Source: Apodemus sylvaticus (Eukaryota > Chordata > Mammalia > Rodentia > Muridae). Taken from it: DNA of 64,000 nucleotides. A model generated the notes under the pieces. The model saw nothing but the letters and a program-made list of their open reading frames with translations, had not been told where the DNA came from and ran no database searches. How positions within the stretch are numbered: position 1 is the first letter of the stretch; each line of letters starts with the position of its first letter. The DNA lies in the NCBI RefSeq assembly GCF_947179515.1, contig NC_067495.1:58803754-58867753 (forward strand), read 5' to 3'. A program made the translations under genes and the position numbers. Below are positions 33,490-46,450 of this stretch, piece after piece.

Positions 33490-34865
33490 ACAAAGAAAAA
33501 TACGGAGTAGAACTAATATGAAAAGCTTGTGGACTTTTGTGAAGATACATGTGTCCTTAGCTATAAAATTCCTTGTATATGTGTATAGAAAATGAAATGC
33601 TTGAAATGGAAAACACAGTCCATCAAATGCAAAGCTCTGTGCAAAGTCTCATCAGTATACTGGATCAAAAGGACAGTATATCTAAGCTTCAGGACAATTT
33701 AGACAAACTGGAACAATCAAAAAAGGACAGCAATAAAATCAATGCAAAGAAATCACTGGTGAATCCATAATATATGTGGTACCCTGAAAAAGAATGACCC
33801 CTCCCCCAGGTAATAGTTATGGAAGGAAGGACAGAATCTACTACTAAACTAGTACTATACATATACAAACATTTTTTCTAAAGAAACATAACAAAATTTC
33901 CCCAAGTCAGGACAGGGGATACCAACTCAGATAAAGTAGGTATTTAGAACACCATATAGACAAGTTCAGAAAGGAAAATATAACAAAAACAACAAAATGA
34001 CAAGAATCAACACATAACTTTAAATAGTAACTCTGAATATTATTGGTCTCAATTTCCCAATTACAAGACAAATAACATAGTAGTAGTCTTTTAGTAGACT
34101 ACTAAATTGGATCAAAAGTCAGGAACCATCCCTTTTCTGCCCCTAAGCAATGCAAATTACCACAAAGGACAGACCAGACGCTGCCTTGGGGGAAAGAATG
34201 AAAATAGAAATTTCCAGCAAATTGACTTGGGGGAAAAAAAAACATTGCTTTCCTAATAGCTAACAAAAATAGACTTCAAACCACACATAATAAGAAAAAA
34301 TAAAGATGGTCAGCCCCTTCGTGGTAATTAAGAGCACAATCCATCAGATTCTGAACACAGATGGCAAAACATAGGTGCACCTAAATTCATAAAACAAAAC
34401 TCTCATCTAGTTAACAGTTGGTGACTTCAAAATCCAATCTCACCATTAGAATGGTCAATCATAAAAAGAGTAAACAAAGAAGATGTGGGTTAAATGCTAT
34501 CATTGATTATATGTACTAAACAAACTTCTGTAGAACATCCCATTCATGCAGTGCAGAATACATATTCTTCTCAGCAGCCATGGACCTTCTTTCAACACAC
34601 AACCTATACTAATACACGCAGCAACTATTAATAAATACAGAAAAATAAAACAGTTCTTGAATCTTATCTTATACAAAGGACTAATCAGCTGGAAGAGAAA
34701 TCATAAAACATACAAAAATCCATGGAGATCAAATAACATAAGTGAATGATGAAAGGATCCTTGAAATTAAAAAGAAAATAGAAAAATTCATGGAATCAAA
34801 TAACAATAAAACTTACCAAAACTTATGGGATAGAATCAAAGAAGTCCTAAGAGGAAACCTTATAA
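33490..34865 (+). mobile_element. Old L1 relic, ORF1 and 5' ORF2 parts
   Basis: 33573-33770 reads as a coiled-coil-like 65-codon piece (ENTVHQMQSSVQSLISILDQ) consistent with old L1 ORF1. 34020-34865 is co-linear with the ORF2 endonuclease and linker regions. Near 34745-34865 it reads KFMESNNNKTYQNLWDRIKE, VLRGNLIT, against the intact DFLEHNENENTTYPNLWDTM, KAVLRGKLIAL. Frames are broken many times. Older than the murid-specific copies. Confidence 0.65.
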
Positions 34866-34896
34866 CTGTGTGTATATATATGTATGTATGTATGTG

Positions 34897-34939
<43 letters not shown>
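34866..34939 (+). repeat. (TATG)n-(TA)n microsatellite
   Basis: TGTATG-type units lead into about 20 TA units. Confidence 0.95.
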
Positions 34940-34941
<2 letters not shown>

Positions 34942-34984
34942 TAGCAGAGGAAATGGAAATATGCAACTTTACAAAGTAGGAGTT

Positions 34985-35575
34985 GAGGGTACTCTCTAGA
35001 ATTCACCAGAGACCTGGGAGGTGAGAGACTCTCAGGAAGGGAGGGACCTTAGATGAAATGCCCAACAGTGGGGAGAGGAAACTCATAAGTAAAGTCTACC
35101 TCCAGTAGAAATGCAGGGCATCATGTGGAGAGATGGGGTTACCATCCCAATCTGACCCATAATTGTTCCTTTATAAAGGAACTGCAGGGACAAATATGGA
35201 GAACATACTAAGGGACAGGTCATCCAGTGACCAGTCCAACTTGGGATCCATATCAAGGAGAGGCTCCAAGGCCTGACACTATTACTAATGCAATGGTGAC
35301 AGAAGCTTAATGTGGCTGTTCTCTGAGAGTCCCAACAAGCACCTGAAAGAGTAAGATGCAGATGCTTACACTCAACCATTGGAGAAGTCAAGACCTCTGT
35401 GATTGAATTAGAAAAAGGCTGGAAGAAGCTGAGGAGGAGGACAACCCCATAGGAAGACCAGCAGTCTTAAGTAACCTAGAACCCTGAGGTCTCTCAGACA
35501 ATAAGCTACCAACCAGGCAGCATACATGAACTCTTCTGAAGTCCCTGGCACACTATAGCAGAGGGCTGCTGAGTC
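34985..35575 (+). mobile_element. Lx-type L1 3' UTR
   Basis: GGGAGGTGAGAGACTCTCAG, GGGAGGGACCTTAGATGAAA, TGACCCATAATTGTTCCTTT, CAAGGCCTGACACTATTACT and AACCAGGCAGCATACATGAA follow the sense order of an old Lx-type 3' UTR. It may be the 3' end of the L1 at 33490. Confidence 0.65.
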
Positions 35576-35584
35576 TGTCTTCTT

Positions 35585-35930
35585 TATTTTTTCTTTTTCT
35601 TTTTCTTTTCTATATTCTTTGTTTACATTCCAAATGCCTTCCCCTTTCCCGGTTCCCCCCCTCCCCATAAATCCCATAAGCCCTCTTCCCTCTACCCATT
35701 CCCCAATCACCCCATCCCATTTCTCTGTCCTGGTACTCTACAATGCTGGGTCAAGCCTTTCCAGGACCCAGGCCTGCTACTTCCTTTTTCTTGGGAATCA
35801 TTTGATGTGTTAATTGTGTCTTGGGTATTCAGAGCTTCTGGGCTAATTAATATCCACTTATCAGTGACCACATTCCATGTGTATTCTTTTGTGATTGGGT
35901 TACCTCACTTAGGATGATATTTTCCCTGAT
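35585..35930 (-). mobile_element. L1 3' end, 5'-truncated
   Basis: T/C-rich tail, then TTGTTTACATTCCAAATGCC, the 3' terminus shared with 45811-46450 and, on the plus strand, the end of 51893-54218. C-rich tract, then the last codons of ORF2 in antisense. Stops near 35930. Confidence 0.8.
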
Positions 35931-36051
35931 GACTAAGGATGTGAACTCAGGTTTTGTGCATCTTGACAATCTGAAAAGTACCATACAAATGGCATACAAA
36001 TGCCATTCAATGGGCAGAATAATGCAATCTCCAGTTACATTTCAGAGTTTT

Positions 36052-36222
36052 CTTTCAATCATGACTTTATCACCGTCAAGCAAGTTTTTATAATCTCTAT
36101 GCTTCTCTTTGCTTGTCTGTGAAACAAGGGTGTAATAGTATTGTTCTCACAGAATTATTGTGAGGATTTAATAAACTCGGGTACATAAAGCAGAAGTCTG
36201 AGTATGTAGTAAGTTCTCTTTC
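36052..36222 (+). mobile_element. MIR SINE relic
   Basis: CTTGTCTGTGAAACAAGGGT, GTAATAGTATTGTTCTCACA, GAATTATTGTGAGGATTTAA and TAAAGCAGAAGTCTGAGTAT follow the sense MIR core closely. Confidence 0.7.
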
Positions 36223-37207
36223 TGTTGAATAACTTTTATTTGAAGCTCTTCGGATGGGTATCACAAAGTAAATTTTTAATAAATGTCAGTTCTTGTTACA
36301 GTTCATACTATAAACAACCAGTGTGCATATCTCCAGATGAAATGTTTTAATTTTGATCCAACTACACAATGCAATTTCAATTTCCCTTCCCATAAAATAT
36401 CACTTTTGTGTACAAATTGCTGTGCTGATTTATTTCCTGTGACAGGGGCTACTTTAACCAACCTTGCATGCAGATTGTTTTTCTGGGCATGACCACTGCC
36501 TTTTGACAAACATTGGAAAACAGATGACTAAGGAGTATAATGTTAGGTAGGAGACGGTAGGACCATTACTGATATGCTAGTTTTTTATTGTGGTATTTGA
36601 ACCATCCTTATTCCAATATCGGCATTCATTTAGGAAAAAAAATAGCTGTACCATGCAAATAAGCAATAATGTTATTACTTTTAGTCTATTAGAAAGTATC
36701 ATTTGCTTTATTTTACAGCTTTGATTGTAATACTTAAAAATACACAAGTTTGAAGAATCTGTTTGAAATAAGCAATCTAGTTTTAAATGAAAAGTATCAC
36801 AGTCGTATTTGTGATTTACTGAGTAGAATGTAAGGTTTCTCAACAATAAGCTACCATTTTCAAATGTATAAAAGGAGGATGTCATTTTTTTATGATTTTT
36901 TAATAAGTTACCTTATCAAAAAAAATATCAATACAATTTAGTTCTGGATACATTGGTCCATAGGGGGTCAGGGTAAATCTAAGGCAGTTGAAACATTTTT
37001 TTCAGTGACTTACAGAAAATTTATGCTTCTTTGAGGAGGAGACATATTTAGGAAGGCAAATATAAACAGGTTTGGAGAGTCTATCAACAATATCTAATCA
37101 ATGTTTACACTTTATGGCTTCGCTGTTAGCAGTTCAAAGGAGCAAGCTTGACTGTGAGCATTTGACCAGTTTTAAGATGGTTCTTTCCAACTACCAACTG
37201 AATCTGG
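36223..37207. other. No feature recognised
   Basis: Unique-looking AT-rich DNA. Short open frames at 36283-36492 and 36577-36885 show no recognisable domain. Confidence 0.45.
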
Positions 37208-37254
37208 TTCTCTCTCTCTCCCTCTCCCTCTCCCTCTCCCTCTCTGTCTGTCTG

Positions 37255-37285
<31 letters not shown>

Positions 37286-37334
37286 GTGTGTCTCTATCTC
37301 TCTCTCTCTCTCTCTAGCTCTCTCTCTCTCTCTT
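37208..37334 (+). repeat. (TC)n / (CTGT)n imperfect microsatellite
   Basis: CT-rich array with CCCT and CTGT variants. It generates spurious Ser/Leu open frames. Confidence 0.95.
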
Positions 37335-37339
37335 ATTAC

Positions 37340-37505
37340 TTTTATTTTTTACAGTCCATCCATTGCCCCCTCCACATTTCCCCTCCCAAGGTTCCTCATC
37401 CCATTCCTCCTCTCCCCTGTTTCCAAGAGGATGTTACTTGCTACACACTAGGCCTCCACACTCCCTGAGGCTTCAAGTCTCTTGAGGTTTAGACTCCTAT
37501 AGAAG
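37340..37505 (-). mobile_element. Old L1 3' UTR fragment
   Basis: CCCTCCCAAGGTTCCTCATC, CACACTCCCTGAGGCTTCAA and GTCTCTTGAGGTTTAGACTC match an old L1 3' UTR in antisense. Confidence 0.5.
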
Positions 37506-37512
37506 ACAGACT

Positions 37513-38332
37513 GGAATGGCTGAGAAGCACCTTAAGAAATGTTCAACATCATTAATCATTAGAGAAATGCAAATCAAAACAGCCCTGAGATTTCACCACA
37601 CACCAGTCAGAATGGCTAAGATCAAAAAGTCAGGAGAAAACAAGTGCTAGTGAGGATGTGAGGATGTGGAGAAAGAGGAACACTCCTCCACTGCTGGTAG
37701 AGTTGCAAGCTGGTGCTACCACTCTGAAAGTCATTCTGGCATTTCCTCAGAAAACTGGGAATGATACTTCCAGAGGAACCCGCTATACCACTGATGGGCA
37801 TATACCCAGAGGATTTCCAAGCATGTAATAAGGACACATGCTCCACTATGTTCATAGCAGCCTAATTTATAATAGCCAGAAGCTGGAAAGAACCCAGATA
37901 TCCCTCAACAGAGGAGGAATAGAAACAGAAAATGTGGCATATATACACAATGGAGTACTATTCAGCCATTAGAAACAATGAATTCATGAAATTCTTAGAC
38001 AAATGGATGGAACTGGAGAACATCATCCTTAGTGAGGTAACCCAGTCTCAAAAGATCAATCATGGTGTGCACTAACTGATAAATGGATATTAGCCTAGAA
38101 GCTTGGAATACCCAAGACACAATGCACATATCAAATGGTGCCCAAGAAGAAGATAGGAGTTGAAAAGCTCAGTGCAGCAGTATCGGGGAATACCAGAACA
38201 GGGAAGTGGGAAGGGTTGGATTGGGGAAGTGGGGTGGGGAAGAGGGCTTATGGGACTTTCGGGGAGGGGGGATCCAGGAAAGGGAAAATCACTTGAAATG
38301 TAAATAAAGAATATATCAAATAAAAAATACTG
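37513..38332 (+). mobile_element. L1, 5'-truncated
   Basis: Sense ORF2 C-terminus from GGCTGAGAAGCACCTTAAGA, through degraded Cys-rich codons and 'ATTCATGAAATTCTTAGACA', to the 3' UTR with a GGGG-rich tract (38190-38285) and tail AAATGTAAATAAAGAATATA. Several frameshifts and stops. Confidence 0.85.
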
Positions 38333-38984
38333 TTGCAAATGAAAGAAAAAAGATGCACAAAACCTTTAACAAATGTATTGCTATTTAATTTTTTACAAAT
38401 TATTTCCTATTTTTACACAACCTACTAGGCCAGGAAGTTTCTCAAGAGGTAAATAATATGAAAATAACAAAGCTCATCATTTTAAATATTAATTGAGTAG
38501 GATTTTATTTTCCTGAAAAATATTCTGGAAAATAAAACATCCACAATAGTTGGTACACATGTTCCACATTTTAGCATTTTCTGAGACTTTTAATAATTAA
38601 ACCTAATATACAATTTTTTTCTGGGGAAGTTCGTATTTTTTTTTATATTCTGTTCTTTTATTTGCAGTTTCCTTCTTTCATCTTCTCCGAAGACATACCA
38701 ATAGAATGAATACTGTTTATAATGGGGAAATTATATTGATATAACTCTAGCTCAGCTTTTATATTTGTGACTCTAATACAGTTCTGTTAAAACCAACATC
38801 CATTTAAGAAGATAAATGTTTATATTGTGTTGGTTTATATTGATGGTTTTGGCATGCTGATGTGTTCTCAGATAACTTTTACTCTTCTTCCTTTAAATAA
38901 GGACTCATTTAAGGTCAGAGAAGTCCTATTGAGAATTTTACTATATACAAATACAAGGTATTGTCACTAAATCTGTCATAGCTC
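38333..38984. other. No feature recognised
   Basis: AT-rich, unique-looking. Confidence 0.45.
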
Positions 38985-40745
38985 CTGGTACTGCATTTGA
39001 CTGAGCCACCAAAAGCATGTTTCCACACCTATATTGCTATCTACTGATGAAAGCACAAAGCAAATATGGAACATTTAAACAATGAGATATTATTCTCTTG
39101 TTAAAAATGAAATCATGACATTCACAGGTAAATGAATAAATCTAGAAAAAAATCATCCCAAGTAACATAAACCAGACTGCCCAAACAAATATTGTACATA
39201 TTCCTTATATGTGGATATTAGCTGTTAAGTCTTCAATAAGCAAATTACAATGAGTATAACTACAGAGATTGGGTGTAAAGTAGATAGGGATCGATCTTCC
39301 TAGGAAGGTGAGATAACTTAGAGAGTTAGAGATGGACTGGACATGCATGGTAGGAAATGGAAGACCAATGACAAGGGGAGGTACTAAAAGAGAAGGGAGG
39401 GAATATGGGCAGGGACAGCTAAAAGTAATAGCCTTTAGTACTATAGAAAGCTAATACAGTAGAAGCTTCTTAAAACATATACAGACGTGAACAAAATCTA
39501 AATATAACCATCAAATAACTGGGGAGATAAACCCCAACTAGACATTTCTTGTCAGCTAATAAAACTTCCAGGTTCAGAGATGGGTTATCTCATTGAACTG
39601 TTGGCAAAATGGGTTTCATGGAAACCCCCAACCAACCAGACTGATGCTAAGGACTTATTACTGAAGATAATACCCATACAACTCATTGAACATGGAAAAG
39701 TCAAGATGTTGCTTGTCTAGAGCCTTCATCTATATGGGCTAGTGTTCATGGTACCTGCAAGGTACTCTGAATACTACCAAAGGAGAAAGATCAAACCCTG
39801 ACCAGCTACAAGTAAAACCTTTGATCAATAATGGTAACTTGCCTACAAGATATGTTTGTGCAATAGTATCTCTAAACTTTGTAACTAACCAATATCTGAT
39901 TGGATTTAAGTCTCACCCCATAGAATGGAACCTATCTTTAACACTGCTCATGTGGCCAAGAAGCTGGGACTAGATAGGCCAGAGAGAGACTGAGGGCAAA
40001 GCCATATACTACTGTTCTGTTAGAGAAATGTAGCAATAAAATGGCTCTTTAAAACTCTCAGCTATATTTATAAATCAGTGCCTTACTCAACCATCCTTAG
40101 AGAAGCTTCCTCCTGCAGCAGATGTTAACAATACAGAGACACACAGAGTGTGGGACCTTGGCACACTAAGCCCTAAAAGGGTTGTCTCCATCAAACCACT
40201 CCCTTCGGGTCTCAGGATGCGATGTGGAAGAGGAGGCAGAAGGGAGGGAAGACACCAAGGAAACAAGGCATTCTAAATCAACATAAGCAAAGCTCATATA
40301 AATGCACAGATACTAAGGCAGCATGCCAGGGCCTGCATGGGTCTAAGCCAAATGGGGTTCCAGTACTTAGAAGGGAAGTGGACTCAAGCCCCATCCCTAA
40401 CTCAGAAGGTATTATCTATTCATAACTGCTCACAAGTGAAAAAAAGTTTTCTCCAACACAATTTTCCTGTTTATATAAACCACTCTTAATGTGCATAGCA
40501 GTAGATGGCTGACACAAAAACAATTCTATGGCATTTTCAGGGGTTCTTTTATTTTGAACCCTTCAGATATTGTATATATATTATGGTTTCTGATTTTGTG
40601 TTTTTATGAGATTTCTATGGTTGTAAATGTGTGTCTCTGTGCTTCTTGTGAATTTTATTTTTGCCTTTTTTCTTTTGTTTGTGGTATCCTATTCTGGTTT
40701 GTCTTCATCTTATTTTATTATTTTTTATTATACCTGTCTGTTTTC
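38985..40745 (+). mobile_element. Lx-type L1: ORF2 end and long 3' UTR
   Basis: 38985-39230 is a decayed sense ORF2 terminus ('AATGAAATCATGACATTCAC', 'TATGTGGATATTAGCTGTTA'). The rest is a long Lx-type 3' UTR: 'TGGGTTATCTCATTGAACTG', GTCTAGAGCCTTCATCTATA, 'CCAATATCTGATTGGATTTA', 'GAAGCTTCCTCCTGCAGCAG', 'ATCAACATAAGCAAAGCTCA'. The last 680 bp align with 54219-54730. Confidence 0.7.
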
Positions 40746-40747
<2 letters not shown>

Positions 40748-40796
<49 letters not shown>

Positions 40797-40862
40797 AGAG
40801 AGAGAGAGACAGAGAGAGATTGAGAGAGAGAGAGAGAGAGATTGAGAGAGAGAGAGAGAGAT
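40748..40862 (+). repeat. (GA)n microsatellite
   Basis: Long GA array with ATTGAGA and CAGAGA interruptions, directly after the Lx 3' UTR. Confidence 0.95.
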
Positions 40863-41849
40863 AGTTCACATTGATAATATAGCTCTATTTCATACCATGC
40901 TTTCTTCACCTTTTCTACAGTGGGTGTAATTACTGGGTCAACATTGCTGGCAGTTGAACCTATATTCATTATGTTTCATTCTGTAGTCCCTTTAACAGAG
41001 TAGCTTCTTGATTTCAGATGTGATTGTTTCCAACTCCAGCTCTTAAATGTTCCTACCTTCTAGATCACTCTCCATCAGCCCTGTCCCCTGGTTGTTAGAT
41101 TCCCAACTGGCAATACAAGGTAGCACATTAATATTAAAAGTAATAATAATATATCTTAATTTACCCCAAATATTAATGGCCATGGTTCAAGAACATGACA
41201 TCCATTCTCTTGAATGATTTGTTCTAAATCATAGATGCTACACATTAATAGACATAAAACAAAAAAAGTCACAAATCAGAATGTTAGTGGGGGCATTTGT
41301 TTGTTGGACTCTAAAAGAGAAAGTAAAAGGTTCTATACATTTTATGGTCATATTGTAACATTCATAATATTTCAAGTTCAGGGAGGGTAGAGGTAAACTA
41401 ATTTTATTAATAAAATCCAGGTATTTTTATCTAATGATCATAAGATGTTAGATTAGATTCAGAGATTGAAATAGTTAATAAAAGCCCAAGATAGTCCAAG
41501 ATAACTTTGCATCTAGACCTACAACATTCTAGTCTTCCACAATCATAATGTTCTAGTAATCCATGGCCAAACAGTCTGCATGATTATTAATATAGAGGGA
41601 GATTCTTCAGAAAATGTTAATTCATTTAGTAGCTCTTGGCCTTAGAGTTCCTGGAGCAGCATGGCACCTCTTTTAGCTTGAGCTCCCAGGTTTTAGTAGC
41701 AGTTCTTCAGGCTTGAATTTATAAGATTTTGGACTGTTCTTGTTTGCCACAAGAATGCCATCACAGCTTTTTAATGAGTGGTGGTATGAGATAGTGCTGT
41801 CACACAAGTACACAGCACTGCTTGCTCTTTACCTTAGCTGCTGCCATTA
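40863..41849. other. No feature recognised
   Basis: Unique-looking DNA; no gene supported. Confidence 0.45.
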
Positions 41850-41995
41850 AGACACATTTTGTTCTAATTTTACAGACAAGAAAATGGAGAACAGAACTGA
41901 AGTTAATTGCTCAAGATTTTATTTTATGAAAGCATTGGAGTCATATTCAAATGTGTTCTTACTTTATAGCCCCTATTCTTAGCTACTATATGGAC
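41850..41995 (-). mobile_element. MIR SINE relic
   Basis: ATTTTACAGACAAGAAAATG, GAAGTTAATTGCTCAAGATT and CATATTCAAATGTGTTCTTA follow the antisense MIR order. Confidence 0.55.
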
Positions 41996-42289
41996 TTTGA
42001 ATGGCATGACTTGACTAACATGTACTCAGAATGGCTATGTTCAAATGTTTCAGTACATAACTTTGGGCCTACAGCTCCTGTCACTAATTGGTTATTGGAT
42101 ATGTTTTGGCTTCTTTAACTTGTATCTATTCTTATCAGCAAGAATCACTATTAATCTGTCAATGCTTCCCAAATTGGGATGGAACAACTAAGTTTTTCAA
42201 TGACTTAAATCAATTATTTGATATATAATGTTGACTTTTAGTAAGTCTCTGCACTGCTGTTTGCTTCAGTGTTTATTTGTTTTTGAGTT
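41996..42289. other. No feature recognised
   Basis: Unique-looking. Confidence 0.4.
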
Positions 42290-42650
42290 GGAGTCTTGTT
42301 CCCTGTCCCTGTCAATGGGGGAAGGTTTGTTTCAGTTTATACTTCAAAGTGGAAGTCCATTACTGAGAAGTCAGGGCAGCAACTCAAACAGAGCAGTAAT
42401 CTAGAGGCAGGAGCTGATGCAGGGGCCAGGGAGGATGGCTGTTTACTGCTTGCTAGCCATGGCTTATAAGTCTGCTTTCTTATACAACCCAGGTACATGG
42501 ATAGCACCTCTCCTCACATCAACTGCTTATTAAGAAAATGTCATCACTGAGACTAATGGAGGCATTTGCTTAATTTTCTTTCCTTTCAGATGACTCTGGC
42601 TTGTGTCAAGTTCACATCAAACTAGCCAGGACACTATTAATCATTAGTTC
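42290..42650 (+). mobile_element. URR1-type rodent repeat
   Basis: GCAGGAGCTGATGCAGGGGC, 'GGGAGGATGGCTGTTTACTG', GAGACTAATGGAGGCATTTG, GGCTTGTGTCAAGTTCACAT and CAAACTAGCCAGGACA are in the order of the rodent 'tagttagggtttctattcctg' repeat. URR1 is named from memory. Confidence 0.6.
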
Positions 42651-43035
42651 TATCTTTTTGAGGTTTAATTCCTATGTAAATAGAAAATCTAGCATATTAT
42701 TAACACTAGAGGGCTTCCCAAGTAGTACTGGCTTCACTTCTAACCCTTATTTAACATATGAAATCTCAGTTTCTCCATTAGAAAAGTAAAGATACCAACA
42801 GAATCAAATTATGGGTCTAGACAGACCATCTGTCTAACTGCAAACCTCAAGCAGCTTTCTTTCATTCATATTTTTGTATGACTCAAGATGGAACATGCTC
42901 TGTCCTCTGTAACAGTATCACATTCACACACACAGACTCATAAACACATGCATGGAGATGTAGCAATTTCTTAGTATAAGCCCAAAGAAGCAAATAGGCT
43001 TCTCATTTTTATTTAAAGGTTCTAAAGAGTTAGAG
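42651..43035. other. No feature recognised
   Basis: Unique-looking, with a short CA-rich run at 42922-42940. Confidence 0.4.
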
Positions 43036-43145
43036 TTTTGTTATATGCCTCTGGGCGACCTGGAAGGCTGCCCTCAAGCTAACAATTCTTTTGTCTCTGC
43101 CTCCAACTGCTTGGATTGCAAACCTGCAAGGACACCTCTCCTACA
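43036..43145 (-). mobile_element. B1-like SINE relic
   Basis: GGCGACCTGGAAGGCTGCCC, TCTCTGCCTCCAACTGCTTG and GATTGCAAACCTGCAAGG align with antisense B1. It is very diverged, so probably a proto-B1 or old monomer. Confidence 0.55.
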
Positions 43146-44364
43146 AGTTCATTTATTGTAAAATAAATAATACTTTAAGACTAACAATGTTAATAATAGT
43201 TGAAAATACTTTCATAATAGAATTATGTGAATAGAAAACTCACCAATGACTTATCTTTTATTCTGTTAAGTATAAGTTTTTGTCAGTTGCATGTCTTGGT
43301 TGCAGTAATAGAAGCCTAATAAGTTCACTTAAGAAAAAACTTAGCCTATAAAATATTTATACTTCACTGAAGGGAGATGTACAATAGAACCAAATTTCTG
43401 TTCAGCCTGTGAAACAATTAGAACAAAGGACTCAAAAATGCCAAGATGCATGGGTGCTCCCTTTCTATCTATAAACCTCTTTCTCTATCTTAGACCCATA
43501 TTGGAGAAAGCAAGCACTGATCACAGCTTTACAGTTCAGTTTAAACTGGACTGAACTCTTGTGATTAGAAAAAAAAAGATTCAAGGCAGGAATTTTATTG
43601 TTTAACTCTGGATCAGATAGCTATCCTTCAACTACTTAATTATCACCAGGATTTAAGTTTTCATTGTTAGAAAAGCCTAATACTTGGTAGTCTTGTGAAT
43701 GTGAGAGACCTCATGGAAAGAAGGTGAAATATAGTATTATTTGAAAGGAATTTTTTTTAAAGGAAACAATCGAATAAATACAGTTTTTTTGAGCCATGCA
43801 GAAATTATACATTGTCCACCAACTAGTGTTGCCTGAGAACTTCACTAATAAGAAGGAAGTGCATTTTTCTTAACTCACCAAAAGATCTTTGCCTTCTCTC
43901 AAATATGAAAATGATCCATAAACATTTTGTTTTAATGTTACCAAAATAAATTCCAGAAAAATTATCACTAACTTCTCTACTAACTCCCATAAAAATTTAG
44001 ATGGATAGTTATTGTTTGTCAGAAAACAATCAGGAAAGTATTTAGTGATAACATTTTATGATTTTATTATTATTATTATTATTAGTATTAGTATTATTAT
44101 ATTTCCTACAGTTTCATGATCCTTCATCTATCTGAATTAACTGTAGAGAATATGAGTATTGTTAATATCTCTCAGAATTCTCCTACTTGTGCTGGGCTTA
44201 GCTTTCTCTGTGAAAGTGCTCAGGCATGAATTTTTTGCATCATAATTTTTTATCATAATAAAAGTAGGAGCTATCATTCTTCATTTGTGAGGAGCAGAAA
44301 GATGTTACATTCTCGTAGGTAGAAGATGCAGTCCTGGAATGTTTTTTCAGCTTTAAAAAAATTA
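43146..44364. other. No gene; (ATT)n at 44063-44100
   Basis: Unique-looking DNA apart from an imperfect ATT trinucleotide run. Confidence 0.5.
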
Positions 44365-45010
44365 ATTATTTAATTTTCTCATAAAATATGTCCTGATTAT
44401 AGTTCCACCTCTCTGTAAGATACACCAGTTCCTCTCCTCTCCCCTCTGGATACAATCCCTCTATTTCTCTCATTAGAAAAGATCAGGCTTCTAAGACATA
44501 ACAACTAAAATACCACAAAATAAAGTATAATATGATGAAGAAAATTCTATCATATTGAAGTTAGACATGGAAACCCAATAAGAGGAGAAGAGTCCCAAGA
44601 GCAAGCACAAGAGTCAGAGATCCACTCATTCTCATGGTCAGGAATCCATAAAAAAAACTAAGCTAATAACAGAGGACCTGGTGCAGAACCTTTTGAGCCC
44701 TGTGCTTGTTGCTTTAGTCTCTGTGAACTCAGATGTGCTTTGTTTAGTTGATTCAGAGTGCCTTGCTCTCCTAGTGTTCTTGATCTGGTCACCTCTACCT
44801 CTTACAATCTTTCCATCTTCGGTTCTGTGAGGGTAGCTGAGCTCTGAGGGGAGGTATTTGATGGATATTCTCTCTCTTCATGATGTCCAACTGTGTGTTT
44901 CTGTATCTGTTCCCATTTGCTGCCTGAGGAAGCCTCACAGGACTTAACCATCATCTTAACTTAATCTTCTTGCTGCATAGCTCTGAAGGCTACCAGCATA
45001 GTGCATTGAA
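44365..45010 (-). mobile_element. Lx-type L1 3' UTR
   Basis: Antisense phrases: CCATCTTCGGTTCTGTGAGG, GCTGAGCTCTGAGGGGAGGT, TGTGTTTCTGTATCTGTTCC, CATTTGCTGCCTGAGGAAGC. Counterpart, on the other strand, of the 54219-54400 type. Confidence 0.55.
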
Positions 45011-45739
45011 ATATCTGTTCATGTTCTTAAGTTCCAGAGTCAGACAGTAAGATGCATTCATGCATGCAAATTACAAAAGGTTCAAAATACTGTACAAAAT
45101 GAGAGATGATCATTAATTTGAGGAGATCATTTTGTCAAATTCATTATTTGTTGTTCCTTGATAAAAGATCACTACTACCAAAATCATTTCTTCTGAGAAT
45201 ATTTCTTGAGTGCACTGCAAAGTGGTAACAATCCCTGAAATTTCCCACTTGCTGACTTTCTTAACGTCAAAACAGTTCATAACAGTATGAAATGAAAGTT
45301 TTCTATTGGTCAATATTCTTTCTTAAAGCATTTGTATGCCCAAGCTTTATCTTTGACTGCTTTATTGAAGTAATCACTATGATGAATGTCACTGATGATT
45401 AGCTTAAATCAATTAATTTCTGGTAGAATACCAATAACATCAACAATAATTATACTATTTTTGAACCTTATATTAATTTATATCATGTGAAATAGTGGGC
45501 TTCGTTATGAAAAACATGCATGTTAGTGACAACTTATGTCTATATTTAATTCTATATTTATTGTGCTATATAGTTTATGAACTGGTGGCACTCCTAGTAA
45601 ATAATTTCAAGTCCTTAGTCTCCCACTTGCATACCTCTCTACCATCTCCTTTTAATCTAAGATTAGCTGTTTTTCCCTTGCTCCCTTTATTCAAAAGTTA
45701 TATTTTACTGATGATCTAAACCAATGATACCTAACCAGG
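45011..45739. other. No feature recognised
   Basis: Unique-looking AT-rich sequence. Confidence 0.45.
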
Positions 45740-45810
45740 CTTTGTAACAACCTCAGATACTTTTGTTCATGTTATTTCTTCTCTACAAAATGCCCTTTCC
45801 TCATTCCCTG
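45740..45810 (-). mobile_element. L2 relic, left part
   Basis: TTGTTCATGTTATTTCTTCT then ACAAAATGCCCTTTCC resembles the antisense L2 phrase 'ttccctctgcctggaatgccc'. It continues at 46451 beyond an L1 insertion. Confidence 0.45.
45801..45810. repeat. Target-site duplication, left
   Basis: TCATTCCCTG, repeated at 46451-46460, flanks the L1 at 45811-46450. Confidence 0.8.
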
Positions 45811-46450
45811 GTTTTTTTATTTTTTTAATATTTTTATTTTCTATATTCTTTGTTTACATTCCAAATGATTTCCCCTTTCCCAGATCCCCCCTCCCCATAT
45901 GTCCCATAAACCTTCTTCTCTCCATCCATTCTCCAATTACCTCCCTCCTTTTTCTCTGTCCTTATATTCCCCTCCAACACTAGATCAATTCTTTCCAGGA
46001 TTAGGACCCTCTCCATAATTCTTCATGGGAGTCATCTGTTATGCGATTTGTGCCTTGGGTATTCAGGGCTTCTGGGCTAATTAATATCCACTTATCAGAG
46101 ATTGCATTCCATGTGTATTCTTTTATGATTGGGTTACCTCACTTAGGATGATATTTTCCAGATCAAACCATTTGCCTAAAAATTTTGTGAATTCATTGTT
46201 TCTAATTGCTGAGTAGTATTCCATTGTGTAAATATACCACATTTTCTGTATCCATTCCTCCTTTGAGGGACATCTGGGTTCTTTCCAGTTTCTGGCTATT
46301 ATAAATAAGGCTGCTATGAACATAATGGAGCATGTGTCTTTATTGCATGCCGGGGAATCCTTTGGGTATATGCCCAGGAGAGGTATAGCAGGGTCCTCCA
46401 GAAGTGTCATGTCCAGTTTTCTGAGGAACCGCCAGACTGATTTCCAAAGT
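45811..46450 (-). mobile_element. L1, 5'-truncated, inserted in L2
   Basis: T-tract, TTGTTTACATTCCAAATGAT terminus, C-rich tract, antisense ORF2 end (95 open codons 46123-46410). It truncates at TTTCCAAAGT and is bounded by a 10-bp duplication. Its 3' UTR type matches the plus-strand L1 ending at 54218. Confidence 0.9.

Noticed and set aside
37072..37317. Ser/Leu-rich open frame, and similar ones at 40745-40969 and 60623-61063
   Set aside because: Translations of TC/GA microsatellites.
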